64,000 nt of DNA. Source: Varanus komodoensis (Eukaryota > Chordata > Lepidosauria > Squamata > Varanidae). The translations under genes and the position numbers were made by a program. The stretch covers positions 8,812,572-8,876,571 of the forward strand of contig NW_025336346.1 of the NCBI RefSeq assembly GCF_004798865.1. The letters run 5' to 3'. Within the stretch, counting starts at the first letter, position 1. Each line of letters starts with the position of its first letter. This document shows, one piece after another, positions 54,101 to 59,371 of this stretch. Under the pieces are notes generated by a model. That model saw only the letters and a list, made by a program, of their open reading frames with translations. It searched no databases and was not told where the DNA came from.

Positions 54101-57100
54101 GAGTCCCAAAGTGCCTCCTGTTGTATTTCTGGCTCCTTAGATAGTTTATCTGGGTTTTCATGACTGCTTGTATAACCTTCTGGCAAGATTGTAGGGCAGC
54201 CTCCTGGCTTCCCACAGCCACCTGTTCCCTGCTCCTAATATTCTCCAGCCATCACAGGGACGGAATAGTTTAATATTGAGGCCTTAGCAGCTTACTTTCT
54301 CCTCAACTTCCTTTTAGTCCATCTTCAACCCCATCCACCAGCCAGTAGACCTGCTTACTGATTACCTGAAGAGACTCCCTGAATCCTTTCCTGTCAGTTA
54401 TCATTCCCAGTTGTTCTTTTCCTCCTGGCCAGAATCCCCAGCTGATCAGATTCAAATTTGCCTGATCCAGTCCCTTCTATAAATATCCAAAGGGATCATC
54501 TCTCCTCCTAGCTTCATAATGCTAGTAATCAGGTAATACTAAATAGGCTGTTATCACAGTGACTACATTAGACCTTAGGTCTGCATGCATACATTATAGC
54601 CTCTCAGAGGCCACCCGGAGTATTCACAGAACAGCAGCAGCCAATATAGGCATCTTTAAAATAAATGAATTCAAGAGCAAAATACCGAGAAGCTTCCGCT
54701 GCAGATTCAGTTTTCCAGTTCTCTGAACATGACACATGAGAGGCAAACTTAAGGGGATGATAAGTCTGATGTAAGGCAAAACGGTGCTTGACAGGAGACA
54801 GCTCACTCTCATAGCTTGAAGGGGCACAGGAGAGGCATGCTTGCAAAGTAAACAAACACAGCCCCACAAAACAAACTTGTGAACATAAAGACTTTTTTAA
54901 AGTAGTGGCTTCATTTGGCTGCAGTGCCAGAATGAAGAGAAAACCCAACCTTGTAAACCAGTCCTTAGCAAAGGGTTGAGCAAATATTGGAATACAATGA
55001 GAAGCAAGTTGGATCTATGTGTGGTATGTTGAATCTAAATGCTGTTCACAGCACATATATTTATGTGCCCCTGTTGTAACAAAAGAAACAATGCTCTCAT
55101 TTACCTGTTTTGGATGCCATGTCTACCCAAGGTGACAGAACTCATTAAAGCACCGTGAAATAAATGTCAGGGAATTGTGTACATATTGCAATGGAATGCA
55201 TCCTTCTGTTTTTTTCCCATGTAGTTTTCATTTCTGCAGGCTTATCTTACATACTGGTATATTGCTAACCACAGTCTTTGGATTTCTCTTTAAAGGGAGA
55301 CTGTGTTTATCTCTAGTAGCTTTTAATTAAATCAGTGGCAGCTAGCCTCTTGTTGGAATAGACATTTTAAGTATCTGCATAAACAAATTGCAGAATATTA
55401 GCACTCCAGGTAAATTAGCTGAAAAAGAAATGGCCACGACTGGCATGGCAGGCTGTATAGATTTCAAGCATAACTTATTTTGTGACTACTAGAATTTCTG
55501 GTTTGGACTGCAAGATGGAGCAGTATACAGAGGTTGTGACTTGGCTCCTGCATAAAAGAGTAACTTTCATCCAACACGTTTTAACTTTTTAGGAAAGTTG
55601 GCAGCCCAGAGCAAAATTAAGGCTGCAGTACTAGGCACACTTACAAGCTAGCAAATATCATTGAATAGGAGCTTCTGAATAAACATGCCCAGGCTTATTC
55701 TCTCTCCATCCCCACTCCACCCGGCTGTTTTGTTAATAAGGTCTGACTAGCAGATGTTTGTGCCAGAGAAGAGTGCTGAGGATCCAGATAGCCTTCTAGA
55801 CCTGACTTCTAACTGTGAGATAAGGTGGGCTATAAAGTGCAGGTTATTATTTGCATACTGCAGTGGCATTTTCTTCTTGTACTTGGCTCGGTATCAATAG
55901 ATTCATAGCATGACTAAATGTCATGATGAGTCTTTCACGTTATTGCCCTGATCTTATGTTTGTGAGTATGGACTAAGGAATGTTTTAACGGGGTCAGCTG
56001 CAATGCAGTAGAGAAAAGCAAGACAACTGATGCAGCTGTAGGATCTGTCTACTGCAGTCTTCCTCAACATTGTGCCTTCCAGCGCCCACAATTCTGGGTG
56101 CTACATTTGGACTGCAGCCCCCAGAATTCCCAGTCAATGGCCCTGCTGGATGGGAATTCTCGGTGTTGCAGTCCAAATACTCTGAAGAACACCAGGTTGG
56201 AAAAGGCTAACGTATTGGAAACTTCTAATTGGTTTGACTGTTGTTCAGTTCCCACATGTGACTCTCTGTGAAAACTCTCTGTTGTACTGTGTGGATCCTT
56301 TTTTTGCTATGTTTGTTGACTGAAAGTTGTTGCACTTAATCAGTGTATATTGCAGTACAATTATGAATATTTGTATAACAGCTTCATAATTAACTTTTAT
56401 ATTAAAGCCACAAAATGTAATAAAAATCACAGCAAAAGACAGATGGTGAATGATTCATAAATAGAAAAGCAGAAGAAGAGTGAGAGAAATAATGGGGAAC
56501 TAGGCAAGATCATAGGAAGCTGCCTTATAGCGAGTCAGAGCCTTGGTCTGTTTACCACAGTATTGTCAGCACTGATTGGCAGCATTCATTTCTAGCCCTT
56601 TCTGAAGATGCATGGGATTTTCTGCATGCAGAACATGTATGGACAGGAGCATCCACTTTTATTATACTATTTGTCTGACAGTAATAAAAATTCTGTGTGT
56701 GTGTTTTCACAAATGTTTTGAACTGCAGCAGAATTGCATGTGTTGTTAATAGGGTTACACTGGATGTTGAATGCACATTTTCAGTAAAATACAGCTCTCT
56801 ATGTGTGTGTAAGAGAGAGAGAGACTGGGATTTCATATCAACTGATATCAACAGCTTGTTTGCCTCTGGTCTATGGCTATTTGTTTTCTGATATTCTGCT
56901 TAGTGTCAGGTTGCCCTCCTCATTTTCAGTTTCCTTTTAGTGTGATCCCATCCAATCTGTGCATCACATTGTGGACATGAAAATGGTGCAACGCTAAAAT
57001 GAGGCCAGGAAGCATTGCCTTTATTCTGAATTGGCTTCATTGCTCTCAGTGGCACTATCACACAGGCAACCTGTTTTGACTATGTGATGATCCAGCAGTT

Positions 57101-57879
57101 TCTGGGAATGAGATGGCTAGTTTTTGAGAAAGCACTGGGTGTCAAAACAGCAGCTGGTTGCACTTGCTCCTGCTATCTAAATGTTATTTGCAAGGCAGAA
57201 CTCTGTGTACTGCAAGTACTTTCTTTCCTTTATAGATACACTATATTGAAAAATCAGTGAAAGGAAGAGTGCTTTCCACAGGATGTGAAAATTCTAGTGA
57301 AACATGCACCTTGAGTCTAGCTTTATTGGTACAACAGAATGGATTGTACAGTACAGGGGCAATTGTGTAATGACTTTAACTACCTCGCTCAGGAAGCCAT
57401 ACGTACCTGTCTGGAAAGTTTTTTCCATTTATTTTAACACCTCTGATTTTCATAGGATGCATTTAATTCTTTGCAAGTGTAAGATGTTTTGAGCCCAAAG
57501 AGAGGTGGGATACAGATCTTTAAATTCCATCGGCTTGAAACCAGCAGGGTGCACCTCCGCATTCCTTTTCTCACTGCAGCTGTCGATGCCTCCAAACCTC
57601 AGCAGCAGTTTCTCGTAACGCTGCAGCAGGAAAGCAGCAGTGGGCCTGCTCTGTTCCACCTAGTGAATCTCTGCTTCTGGCAGTCAGACTCCAAGCTTGC
57701 ATTATTTCAGTCTGTGTGCTTGGTTCTTTTATTCATTTTTTACAACTGACTAAGCTTAGGAGACTTGCAAAAGTAACTGAAAAAAGCGTAGTGCAACATG
57801 TTGAATGGACTGAATACATTCTTAACCATCAAAACCGCCCTGAGGCTTCGGCGAATGGGGCGGCATAAAAATGTTTTAA

Positions 57880-57910
<31 letters not shown>

Positions 57911-59371
57911 AACCAGTTAAGATTTACCAAAATGTCCTTAAACATTAAATGCTGTCAGGATATTTTGACTGAGGCTATTCTCCAGCCAGCCTCATTAAAG
58001 AGTCAAAAGTGTTTGCAGTCTTCTGTCCCCATACTAGTATTAAATTTATTCATATTACAGAAAGGCAAGATGGGAAAATTTACCAGTGGTGCATTAGGAT
58101 CAGTTTTTTATTCTGATAGATGATGAGAAGATTGGTAAGGAATAGACTGTGACACCTTAGAGATGGCCCAGTTCATAAGTTGTTACTGAAAAAGCATGGC
58201 TGCATCAGTAAAATTTCAAGGGAACTGACTGTGTGCATAAACTAGCTGGCATGAAATGTAAAGGCATCACATAGCCTGCCCATTCCAAATGGTCACTTCT
58301 TTTCAACTATTACCAGTGTGGGAAGCATCTGCAATGCTGGAGCTCATATGCCATCCAAATGACATGGATCAGGCTTATAATTCATCCAGCTGAGTACTCT
58401 GCTCCCTTTCTCGGAACTCACCAGCTTGTTCCTTCACAATAGATTAGTAACAAGCCACAAACCCAAGTTTTCAAGAGGAGCAGAGCCCTATCCAGAACAG
58501 ATGGACTTCCCATTGCTGGCTTCATTTCCTTCCTGATCAGGGACCCATCTGTTTGCCTGAATTAAGTTTCAGTTTGATAGCTGTCATCCCCGCAACCTAT
58601 ATATAATCTCCAGGCTCTGGGTCAGATCCCCAACATCTTTCTTGGCATTAGATGAAAAAGAAATATAGTTCCAGACCTCTCCCAGCTGTTTTCTGTGGAT
58701 TAATAAGTAACACGGAAGACAAATCCCTGAGAGATGCTATGGGCCAGTGGCCAAGGTATGGAATAGGAGTCCTTCAGCACATCTTCTGGAGCCAACCCCA
58801 AGAAGTAGAGTTAGAAGGTGTAGAATGTGAATATGAACTTCTTTGGCTGTGCATAGCTTTCCTTAAACTGATTTTGATATACACAACTCAAATCATTCTG
58901 CAGGGTATTGCAAGTATAAATTAATATTTTACTTTGATATGTGTTGCGTAATATGGTATGATTTGAGTTTTAGTATCTGATGCCACAAACCTTTATTTAT
59001 ATTTTATCTGTGTTTTAATTTACTTTGTTTTCTGCATTTTAGGGGTTGTGGTGTTTTCAGTTGTATGATTAGTTTTTATAATGGTTTTTAATTTGATTGT
59101 GAGCCACCTAGAGAGGCTGTGGCACACTAGGCAGCACACCAATGTTTTAAATAAATAAATGTTATCTGAATTTTCTTTAAGACTTACTGCTCAAGCTTCT
59201 TTCATTGAGAAAGTGTTAATTTATTTGAAAAGGAAATAAATTACTACTGCTGCTGCTCTTGCTAATAAACTTTTATCTTCTTTTTCAGAGATTACAAAGG
59301 AAACCTCAATGAAGACTCTAAATATGAAGACTGTGTACGTTCATGCTGCACAAACAACAGCTGAATACTGA
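8951..59371 (+). CDS. IARS1: IARS1, cytosolic isoleucyl-tRNA synthetase, 3' 21 coding exons (5' exons outside window)
   Basis: IARS1 charges tRNA-Ile with isoleucine using ATP in the cytosol and is a member of the multi-tRNA-synthetase complex. Twenty-one exons splice in frame and give about 830 codons that match the C-terminal two thirds of vertebrate IARS1. Signatures in order are the class Ia return motif [10 protein letters not shown], the DCWFESG motif, EGIDQTRGW, the KMSKR ATP-binding loop, the NWYVRMNR anticodon-domain motif, and duplicated C-terminal LLENP repeats. The first base at 8951 completes a codon begun in an exon upstream of the window, so the N-terminal HIGH motif and most of the editing domain are not present here. 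The frame is open from 8951 to the TGA with no disabling change, so the gene looks functional. In human the gene lies between SPTLC1 (3' side) and NOL8 (5' side); neither is seen here. The protein family is certain, and exon edges rest on splice consensus plus frame. Confidence 0.97.
9078..9445 (+). other. Short IARS1 intron
   Basis: A 368-bp AT-rich GT-AG intron. No repeat or RNA gene was recognised. Confidence 0.85.
9446..9519 (+). CDS. IARS1: IARS1 exon b
   Basis: A 74-bp exon encodes [20 protein letters not shown] and LHRE, ending two bases into a serine codon. The acceptor is CACCAG and the donor GTTAGT. The conserved '[10 protein letters not shown]' segment is a characteristic IARS1 sequence just before the catalytic-domain second half. 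Confidence 0.96.
9990..10060. repeat. Decayed hAT-like miniature element (left part)
   Basis: The words 'cagggtgggcaagttgtggc' and 'ctacagctcccatcaggctt' resemble the left half of a widespread amniote foldback element whose typical core is an 'actacaactcccatca' motif. No right terminus was found. Confidence 0.3.
11024..11064. repeat. Perfect 15-bp inverted repeat (hairpin) with palindromic arms
   Basis: The arms 11024-11038 (TTTGTCCTAGGACCA) and 11050-11064 are exact reverse complements around an 11-base loop. Each arm itself contains the 10-bp palindrome GTCCTAGGAC. The function is unknown. It is AvrII-site-like, lacks a terminator-type T run and lies in an intron. Confidence 0.75.
11085..11350 (+). 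repeat. RTE/BovB-like LINE 3' end, decayed
   Basis: Reading frame words such as [20 protein letters not shown] parallel the BovB C-terminal sequence at 43270-43325 in this window ([20 protein letters not shown]). The copy ends with 'aactggacagcatataataa' and an AACAAC-type tail, as RTE elements do. Several stops interrupt it, so it is an old copy. Confidence 0.65.
11891..12085 (+). CDS. IARS1: IARS1 exon c: catalytic motifs DCWFESG and EGIDQTRGW
   Basis: A 195-bp exon begins by completing the serine codon and encodes [20 protein letters not shown], then [20 protein letters not shown], then [15 protein letters not shown]. The DCWFESG segment corresponds to the class Ia DVWFDSG motif, and the EGIDQTRGW segment is the conserved active-site strand. 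The acceptor is TTTGTAG and the donor GTAATA, which splits a tryptophan codon after TG. Confidence 0.97.
12086..13644 (+). other. IARS1 intron with old L2 relic
   Basis: A 1.56-kb intron. Its middle third (12840-13330) looks like decayed antisense L2; the remainder is AT-rich and unremarkable. Confidence 0.65.
12840..13330 (-). repeat. Old L2-type LINE 3' region
   Basis: The phrases 'cttatatccctccttcccac', 'gaggttccactaagaggagt' and 'gagactctccctggtggtac' follow the layout of the antisense L2-like 3' end seen better preserved at 20545-21090. It is decayed, with approximate limits. Confidence 0.35.
13645..13731 (+). CDS. IARS1: IARS1 exon d, followed by a GC donor
   Basis: An 87-bp exon encodes [20 protein letters not shown] then IVNGLVLA and ends two bases into a serine codon. 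The donor is AG|GCAAGT, a GC rather than GT donor. Using the GT five bases downstream would put a stop codon at the start of the next exon, whereas the GC donor restores the expected [13 protein letters not shown] sequence. Confidence 0.95.
13732..14119 (+). other. GC-AG intron of IARS1
   Basis: A 388-bp intron begins GCAAGT and ends TTCCAG. The remaining donor bases match the U1 snRNA consensus well, which is typical of GC-AG introns processed by the major spliceosome. No repeat was recognised. Confidence 0.9.
14120..14203 (+). CDS. IARS1: IARS1 exon e: KMSKR ATP-binding loop
   Basis: An 84-bp exon encodes [15 protein letters not shown] then [17 protein letters not shown] is the class I synthetase signature that stabilises the ATP transition state. 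Counting back from the C-terminus places it near residue 600, as in human IARS1. The segment after NYPDP is less conserved than its surroundings. The donor is GTAGGA. Confidence 0.98.
14204..17121 (+). other. IARS1 intron, possible L1 tail and L2 tail
   Basis: A 2.9-kb AT-rich intron. An A-rich patch on the plus strand at 15710-15870 may be an antisense L1 3'UTR, and 16625-16690 looks like an L2 tail. From 16868 to 17121 the frame of the next exon stays open, which is most likely chance. Confidence 0.6.
16625..16690 (-). repeat. L2-type LINE tail fragment
   Basis: An antisense (TTTA)n stretch is followed by 'tatgccgccccatcgcatga', which parallels the GGGGCGGCATA stem of L2-like 3' ends at 30590-30640 in this window. 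Confidence 0.4.
17122..17269 (+). CDS. IARS1: IARS1 exon f: start of anticodon-binding domain
   Basis: A 148-bp exon completes an arginine codon and encodes [20 protein letters not shown], then [20 protein letters not shown] and QNVVILQLK. This is the junction between the catalytic core and the helical anticodon-binding domain. The acceptor is GCTGCTGCAG and the donor GTACAA. The exon ends on a codon boundary. Confidence 0.97.
17468..17745 (+). repeat. tRNA-derived SINE, old full-length-like copy
   Basis: The start 'gtagtaattagagtgttaga' resembles a tRNA-like A-box head. It is followed by 'gaatgaccttggacaagtcg', 'ctctcagcctaacctacttt' and 'cattgttgggaggatg', in the order of a squamate tRNA SINE. 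It is diverged, with a foreign or extra stretch in the middle. Confidence 0.45.
19715..19742. repeat. (TTTA)n microsatellite
   Basis: About seven copies of a TTTA unit. Such runs often end L2-like elements in this window, but no element body adjoins it clearly. Confidence 0.8.
20545..21090 (-). repeat. L2-type LINE 3' end with ORF2 C-terminal remnant
   Basis: The minus strand encodes [20 protein letters not shown], matching the conserved 'FSVAAPxLWNSLP' motif at the C-terminus of L2-clade ORF2 proteins. The flanking 'ggtagccagtgcagctcttt' is also typical. The tail near 20545-20640 is AT-rich. Confidence 0.6.
21707..21827 (+). CDS. IARS1: IARS1 exon g
   Basis: A 121-bp exon encodes [20 protein letters not shown] and [20 protein letters not shown], ending one base into an alanine codon. 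FLYNENT and the KWILSF segment are conserved in vertebrate IARS1; the middle (KENNN) is variable. The acceptor is TCATAG and the donor GTGATT. Confidence 0.96.
21828..22350 (+). other. IARS1 intron
   Basis: A 523-bp GT-AG intron with a good polypyrimidine tract before TTTTCAG. No repeat was recognised. Confidence 0.85.
22351..22442 (+). CDS. IARS1: IARS1 exon h: anticodon-domain helix motif
   Basis: A 92-bp exon encodes [19 protein letters not shown] then [21 protein letters not shown] corresponds to the NWYxRRxRxR helix of class Ia anticodon-binding domains. The donor is GTAGGT on a codon boundary. Confidence 0.97.
22640..22717 (+). CDS. IARS1: IARS1 exon i
   Basis: A 78-bp exon of exactly 26 codons encodes [20 protein letters not shown] and SMCRLM. 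It is symmetric in phase 0. The acceptor (GAGTAG) has only a short, distant pyrimidine tract, so this is one of the weaker sites in the gene. Skipping it would delete 26 residues without a frameshift. The preceding intron is only 197 bp. Confidence 0.96.
22718..23908 (+). other. IARS1 intron
   Basis: A 1.2-kb intron with a T run at 22919-22932. No repeat family was recognised. Confidence 0.8.
23909..24030 (+). CDS. IARS1: IARS1 exon j
   Basis: A 122-bp exon encodes [20 protein letters not shown], then [20 protein letters not shown], and ends two bases into an arginine codon. APYTPF begins the last helices of the anticodon-binding domain (MAPYTPFLTE in other vertebrates). The donor is GTGAGG. 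Confidence 0.97.
25826..25965 (-). repeat. RTE/BovB-like LINE 3' end, antisense
   Basis: 'gttaggtgctgtccagtcgt' followed by 'atatggtgacactatgattt' is the reverse complement of the common RTE 3' end ('...ccataagtcagagagaactg' in the copy at 11300). About 140 bp remain. Confidence 0.5.
26411..26650 (-). repeat. CR1/L3 LINE 3' end, antisense
   Basis: The run 'gaacataagaacacgagaaa', 'gccatgctggatcagaccaa' and 'tggtccatctagtctaacac' is the reverse complement of the widespread amniote CR1/L3 3' end. The body of this family is seen on the plus strand at 31500-32860. Confidence 0.6.
27225..27325 (+). repeat. L2-type LINE tail
   Basis: 'gtgtaaaccatccagagagc' plus 'ctataaaaacgtaaataaaa' follows the pattern of a closing hairpin and AT-rich tail in L2-like elements of this window (30590-30670, 57820-57912). 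Confidence 0.4.
27405..27560 (-). repeat. tRNA-derived SINE head, antisense
   Basis: Read on the minus strand, 'agctggtgtggcacagtgga' and 'tagagtgataagacctgaac' resemble a SINE tRNA-like promoter head (A box TGGxxxAGTGG region). The body decays toward 27405. Confidence 0.4.
27732..27834 (+). CDS. IARS1: IARS1 exon k
   Basis: A 103-bp exon completes an arginine codon and encodes [20 protein letters not shown] then [14 protein letters not shown]. This segment follows the anticodon-binding domain; '[14 protein letters not shown]' is nearly invariant in animal IARS1. The donor is GTAAGA. Confidence 0.97.
28025..28108 (+). CDS. IARS1: IARS1 exon l
   Basis: An 84-bp exon of 28 whole codons encodes [20 protein letters not shown] then SLEKYILE. 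It is phase 0 on both sides, after a 190-bp intron. It belongs to the eukaryote-specific region between the anticodon-binding domain and UNE-I. Confidence 0.97.
28541..28771. mobile_element. Non-autonomous hAT element
   Basis: The ends CAGGGATGGCCAAACA and AGTCTGGCCACCTCTG are inverted repeats matching at 12 of 16 positions. The 231-bp interior is GC-rich with a CpG-rich patch at 28598-28620 and carries 'gacatctgacatttgctgta' near its right end. Flanks CTGTATGT and CTATGTAG are only partly alike, so the target duplication is decayed. Confidence 0.6.
28949..28978. repeat. (CA)n microsatellite
   Basis: About fourteen uninterrupted CA units, long enough to be length-polymorphic. Confidence 0.95.
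30395..30672 (+). repeat. L2-type LINE 3' end with (AAAC/AAAT)n tail
   Basis: 'gaacgcactccccagagagg' encodes the tail of the L2 ORF2 'WNxLP' region. It is followed by AT-rich sequence, then a perfect-looking stem GCCGCCCCGAGGC / GGGGCGGC and a tetranucleotide tail. It is the best preserved copy of this 3' end in the window. Confidence 0.6.
31075..31249 (+). CDS. IARS1: IARS1 exon m
   Basis: A 175-bp exon encodes [20 protein letters not shown], then [20 protein letters not shown], then [18 protein letters not shown]. '[14 protein letters not shown]' resembles the C-terminal 'A.P....LG.R.....' segment shared by eukaryotic and archaeal-type IleRS. The acceptor is TTTGCAG and the donor GTGAGT. 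Confidence 0.98.
31250..34043 (+). other. 2.8-kb IARS1 intron dominated by an L3/CR1 LINE
   Basis: Bases 31500-32860 are an old LINE, described separately. Bases 32900-34040 show no element that I can name. Confidence 0.7.
31500..32860 (+). mobile_element. L3/CR1-type LINE, ORF2 and 3'UTR remnant
   Basis: Reverse-transcriptase words [20 protein letters not shown] (32045-32105) match the CR1 '[15 protein letters not shown]' motif. Downstream, 32491-32680 encodes [40 protein letters not shown] and [20 protein letters not shown], a hallmark of L3/CR1 C-termini. The 3' part to about 32860 matches the family 3'UTR. Many stops and frameshifts make it an ancient, inactive copy. Confidence 0.75.
34044..34156 (+). 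CDS. IARS1: IARS1 exon n
   Basis: A 113-bp exon completes a glycine codon and encodes [20 protein letters not shown] then [17 protein letters not shown]. '[13 protein letters not shown]' is conserved in vertebrate IARS1. The donor is GTATTC, and the exon ends on a codon boundary. Confidence 0.97.
34157..34702 (+). other. IARS1 intron
   Basis: A 546-bp intron. No repeat was recognised. Confidence 0.85.
34703..34798 (+). CDS. IARS1: IARS1 exon o
   Basis: A 96-bp exon of 32 whole codons encodes [20 protein letters not shown] then [12 protein letters not shown]. 'LDxxxxxxLxxEGxAREVxxRIQxLRK' is a conserved C-terminal IleRS motif shared with archaeal-type enzymes. The donor is GTTAGT. Confidence 0.98.
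34799..37132 (+). other. 2.3-kb IARS1 intron with CR1 copy
   Basis: A CR1 3' end lies at 34978-35284. Bases 35300-37130 show only a short CAG run near 35308 and no named element. Confidence 0.7.
34978..35284 (+). repeat. CR1 LINE 3' end
   Basis: 'gttgcaacaacccagattca', 'gctagatatcagaaaaagtt', 'gtggaaccagctgccatggg' and the closing 'ctcttctatgattctgtga' follow the CR1 3' end with its ATTCTATG-type terminus. Confidence 0.7.
37133..37309 (+). CDS. IARS1: IARS1 exon p
   Basis: A 177-bp exon of 59 whole codons encodes [20 protein letters not shown], then [20 protein letters not shown] and [19 protein letters not shown]. '[12 protein letters not shown]' is a strongly conserved IARS1 block. The acceptor is ATTGCAG and the donor GTAAGA. 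Confidence 0.98.
38419..38792. mobile_element. hAT copy A
   Basis: A 374-bp non-autonomous hAT with inverted ends CAGTGATGGCAAACCT and AGGTTCACCATGACTG (3 mismatches in 16). Inner landmarks shared with copy B are 'cctgaaaactgaggttttag', an AT repeat and 'gccatgagaaagctcgg'. Confidence 0.75.
38978..39394. mobile_element. hAT copy B with expanded AT tract
   Basis: It has the same family and orientation as copy A, and its right terminus is more decayed. It is longer, mainly because the internal AT tract has grown to about 38 bp. Confidence 0.7.
39121..39158. repeat. (AT)n microsatellite inside hAT copy B
   Basis: About nineteen AT units. The equivalent site in copy A (38561-38573) has only about six, so the tract expanded after the copies separated. 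Confidence 0.9.
39635..40130 (-). mobile_element. L1 LINE ORF2 C-terminal fragment
   Basis: The minus-strand frame 40116-39745 encodes [20 protein letters not shown], then [20 protein letters not shown]. It matches the L1 ORF2 C-terminal pattern 'AR..IAxxWKSxxxPTxxxW...EYAxMxKLT'. The frame is open for 123 codons, so the copy is less decayed than the L2 and L3 relics. A T run near 39635 may be the poly(A) end. Confidence 0.7.
42666..42790. repeat. Foldback hAT-like miniature element
   Basis: The left part 'cagcctggtgccttctggat' and the right part 'tttgatgggagttgtagtta' with 'gtttgggaaagacta' match a common amniote palindromic element of about 130 bp. The arms are degenerate. Confidence 0.45.
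42828..43490 (+). mobile_element. BovB (RTE clade) LINE, 3' ~660 bp with ORF2 C-terminus
   Basis: The translation [53 protein letters not shown], then [20 protein letters not shown] and [20 protein letters not shown] is unmistakable BovB ORF2 C-terminus. It ends with the BovB signature 'gatgggtcggacacgacttc'. It is 5' truncated, as most LINE copies are, and has stops (one after KAEH). A 12-bp in-frame tandem duplication 'gccaagaaatta' sits at 42923-42946. The copy is moderately young. Confidence 0.92.
43588..43699 (+). CDS. IARS1: IARS1 exon q: first UNE-I half-repeat
   Basis: A 112-bp exon encodes [20 protein letters not shown] then [17 protein letters not shown] and ends one base into the next codon. 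'CAYVNLNI' aligns with 'CQYINLQL' in exon s, marking it as the first part of the repeated C-terminal module. UNE-I is the IARS1 appendage used in complex assembly. Confidence 0.96.
44169..44814. mobile_element. Non-autonomous hAT element with CAGGGTGGATTT ends
   Basis: The ends CAGGGTGGATTTAATTTAAA and its counterpart ending TTTTTTAAATCCACCCTG form inverted repeats. The flanking octamers GTTAAGCC (44161-44168) and GTTTAGCT (44815-44822) agree at 6 of 8 positions, a decayed hAT-type 8-bp duplication. The right end repeats the words 'aatccaatttaaa' several times. The interior of about 600 bp has no transposase frame. Confidence 0.7.
45725..45866 (+). repeat. CR1 LINE 3' end with (TTTCTATG)n terminus
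   Basis: 'tcaaggataggctggacgtc', 'cagactagatggcccaggag' and the terminal 'tttctatgtttctatgtttc' octamer repeat define the CR1 3' end. It is the same subfamily as the minus-strand copy at 6583. Confidence 0.7.
46017..46142 (+). CDS. IARS1: IARS1 exon r: first LLENP segment of UNE-I
   Basis: A 126-bp phase 1-1 exon encodes (D)[19 protein letters not shown] then [20 protein letters not shown] and KT. 'LLENPKGDN' and 'FGLDNSKL' are mirrored by 'LLENPVGQN' and 'FGLRSRRL' in exon t. The acceptor is CCCCAG and the donor GTAGGT. Confidence 0.97.
46143..48551 (+). other. 2.4-kb IARS1 intron
   Basis: An AT-rich intron with a G run near 48090. No repeat family was recognised. Confidence 0.75.
48552..48692 (+). 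CDS. IARS1: IARS1 exon s: second UNE-I half-repeat
   Basis: A 141-bp phase 1-1 exon encodes (E)[19 protein letters not shown] then [20 protein letters not shown] and LVNAKPQ. It matches human IARS1 '[17 protein letters not shown]', and its second half aligns with exon q. The acceptor is TTTTCAG and the donor GTACTC. Confidence 0.97.
48693..50034 (+). other. 1.3-kb IARS1 intron with TA-flanked DNA element
   Basis: It contains the element at 49241-49765. The remaining sequence shows nothing that I can name. Confidence 0.75.
49241..49765. mobile_element. TA-flanked non-autonomous DNA transposon
   Basis: Counting the flanking TA, the left end TACTGTATATGTTGGTGTAT and the reverse complement of the right end TACCTTATATACTGGTGTAT agree at 16 of 20 positions. 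A TA on each side (49239-49240, 49766-49767) fits a Tc1/mariner-type duplication. The interior of about 525 bp has no transposase frame. The GTATAAGA motif near the end recalls the element at 51027. Confidence 0.55.
50035..50187 (+). CDS. IARS1: IARS1 exon t: second LLENP segment of UNE-I
   Basis: A 153-bp phase 1-1 exon encodes (E)[19 protein letters not shown], then [20 protein letters not shown] and [11 protein letters not shown]. It is the second copy of the module begun in exon r. The acceptor is TTCTCTAG and the donor GTAAGT. Confidence 0.97.
51263..51355 (-). pseudogene. Transposase C-terminal remnant
   Basis: The minus strand reads [17 protein letters not shown] then [10 protein letters not shown] followed by a TAG stop. 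Acidic 'SDDEF.GF' endings are common in pogo/Tigger-type transposases. Only about 30 residues are legible, so this is suggestive. Confidence 0.45.
51745..52305. repeat. GC-rich tandem repeat, about 2.5 units of 217-240 bp
   Basis: Units start CTCACCTGCGCTGGAGG at 51745 and 51962 and CTCACCTACGCTGGAGG at 52202. Shared landmarks are 'gtcttcc', 'aggtcttcccaggc' and 'cctccccctgagc'. The third unit is cut short just before the transposon's right end. CpG density is high. Confidence 0.85.
56055..56208. repeat. Palindromic hAT-like miniature element
   Basis: The left arm 'tttggactgcagcccccaga' / 'attcccagtcaatgg' and the right arm 'gatgggaattctcggtgttg' / 'cagtccaaatactctga' are roughly inverted copies. 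They match a common squamate foldback family with a CAACCTTGG...-type start. Confidence 0.5.
56505..56640 (-). repeat. CR1-like LINE 3' end relic
   Basis: 'cataggaagctgccttatag', 'cgagtcagagccttggtctg' and 'ttctgcatgcagaacatgta' follow the antisense 3' end of an amniote CR1-related family. Confidence 0.45.
57820..57912 (+). repeat. L2-type LINE tail with (AAAT)n
   Basis: 'aaccgccctgaggcttcggc' and 'gaatggggcggcataaaaat' plus an AAAT run of about 35 bp reproduce the closing stem and tail of the copy at 30590-30672. The near-identical stem indicates the same subfamily. Confidence 0.6.
59080..59160 (+). repeat. L2-type LINE tail
   Basis: 'tttgattgtgagccacctag' with 'aatgttttaaataaataaat' is a more diverged copy of the same 3' end. 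Confidence 0.45.
59289..59371 (+). CDS. IARS1: IARS1 terminal coding exon and stop
   Basis: The acceptor is TTTTTCAG. The exon encodes (E)[19 protein letters not shown] then AQTTAEY and a TGA stop at 59369-59371. '[20 protein letters not shown]' is the human ending, so length and sequence agree. It aligns with the start of exon s as the last half-repeat of UNE-I. Confidence 0.97.

Larger units (their letters stand above)
50188..59288 (+). other. 9.1-kb last IARS1 intron
   Basis: It contains a TA-flanked transposon (51027-52391), a foldback element (56055-56208), a CR1-like relic (56505-56640) and L2 tails (57820, 59080). Bases 52400-56000 include CT-rich patches (53400-54530) but no element that I can identify, and 57000-57800 and 58000-59070 are likewise unassigned. 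Confidence 0.7.

Noticed and set aside
53400-54530. CT-rich stretch considered as a possible old LTR
   Set aside because: No paired terminal repeats, no primer-binding or polypurine signals and no coding remnant that I could recognise.
57489-57749. A possible extra IARS1 exon in the last intron
   Set aside because: The translation has no match to IARS1, and joining exon t directly to the last exon gives the expected protein ending.
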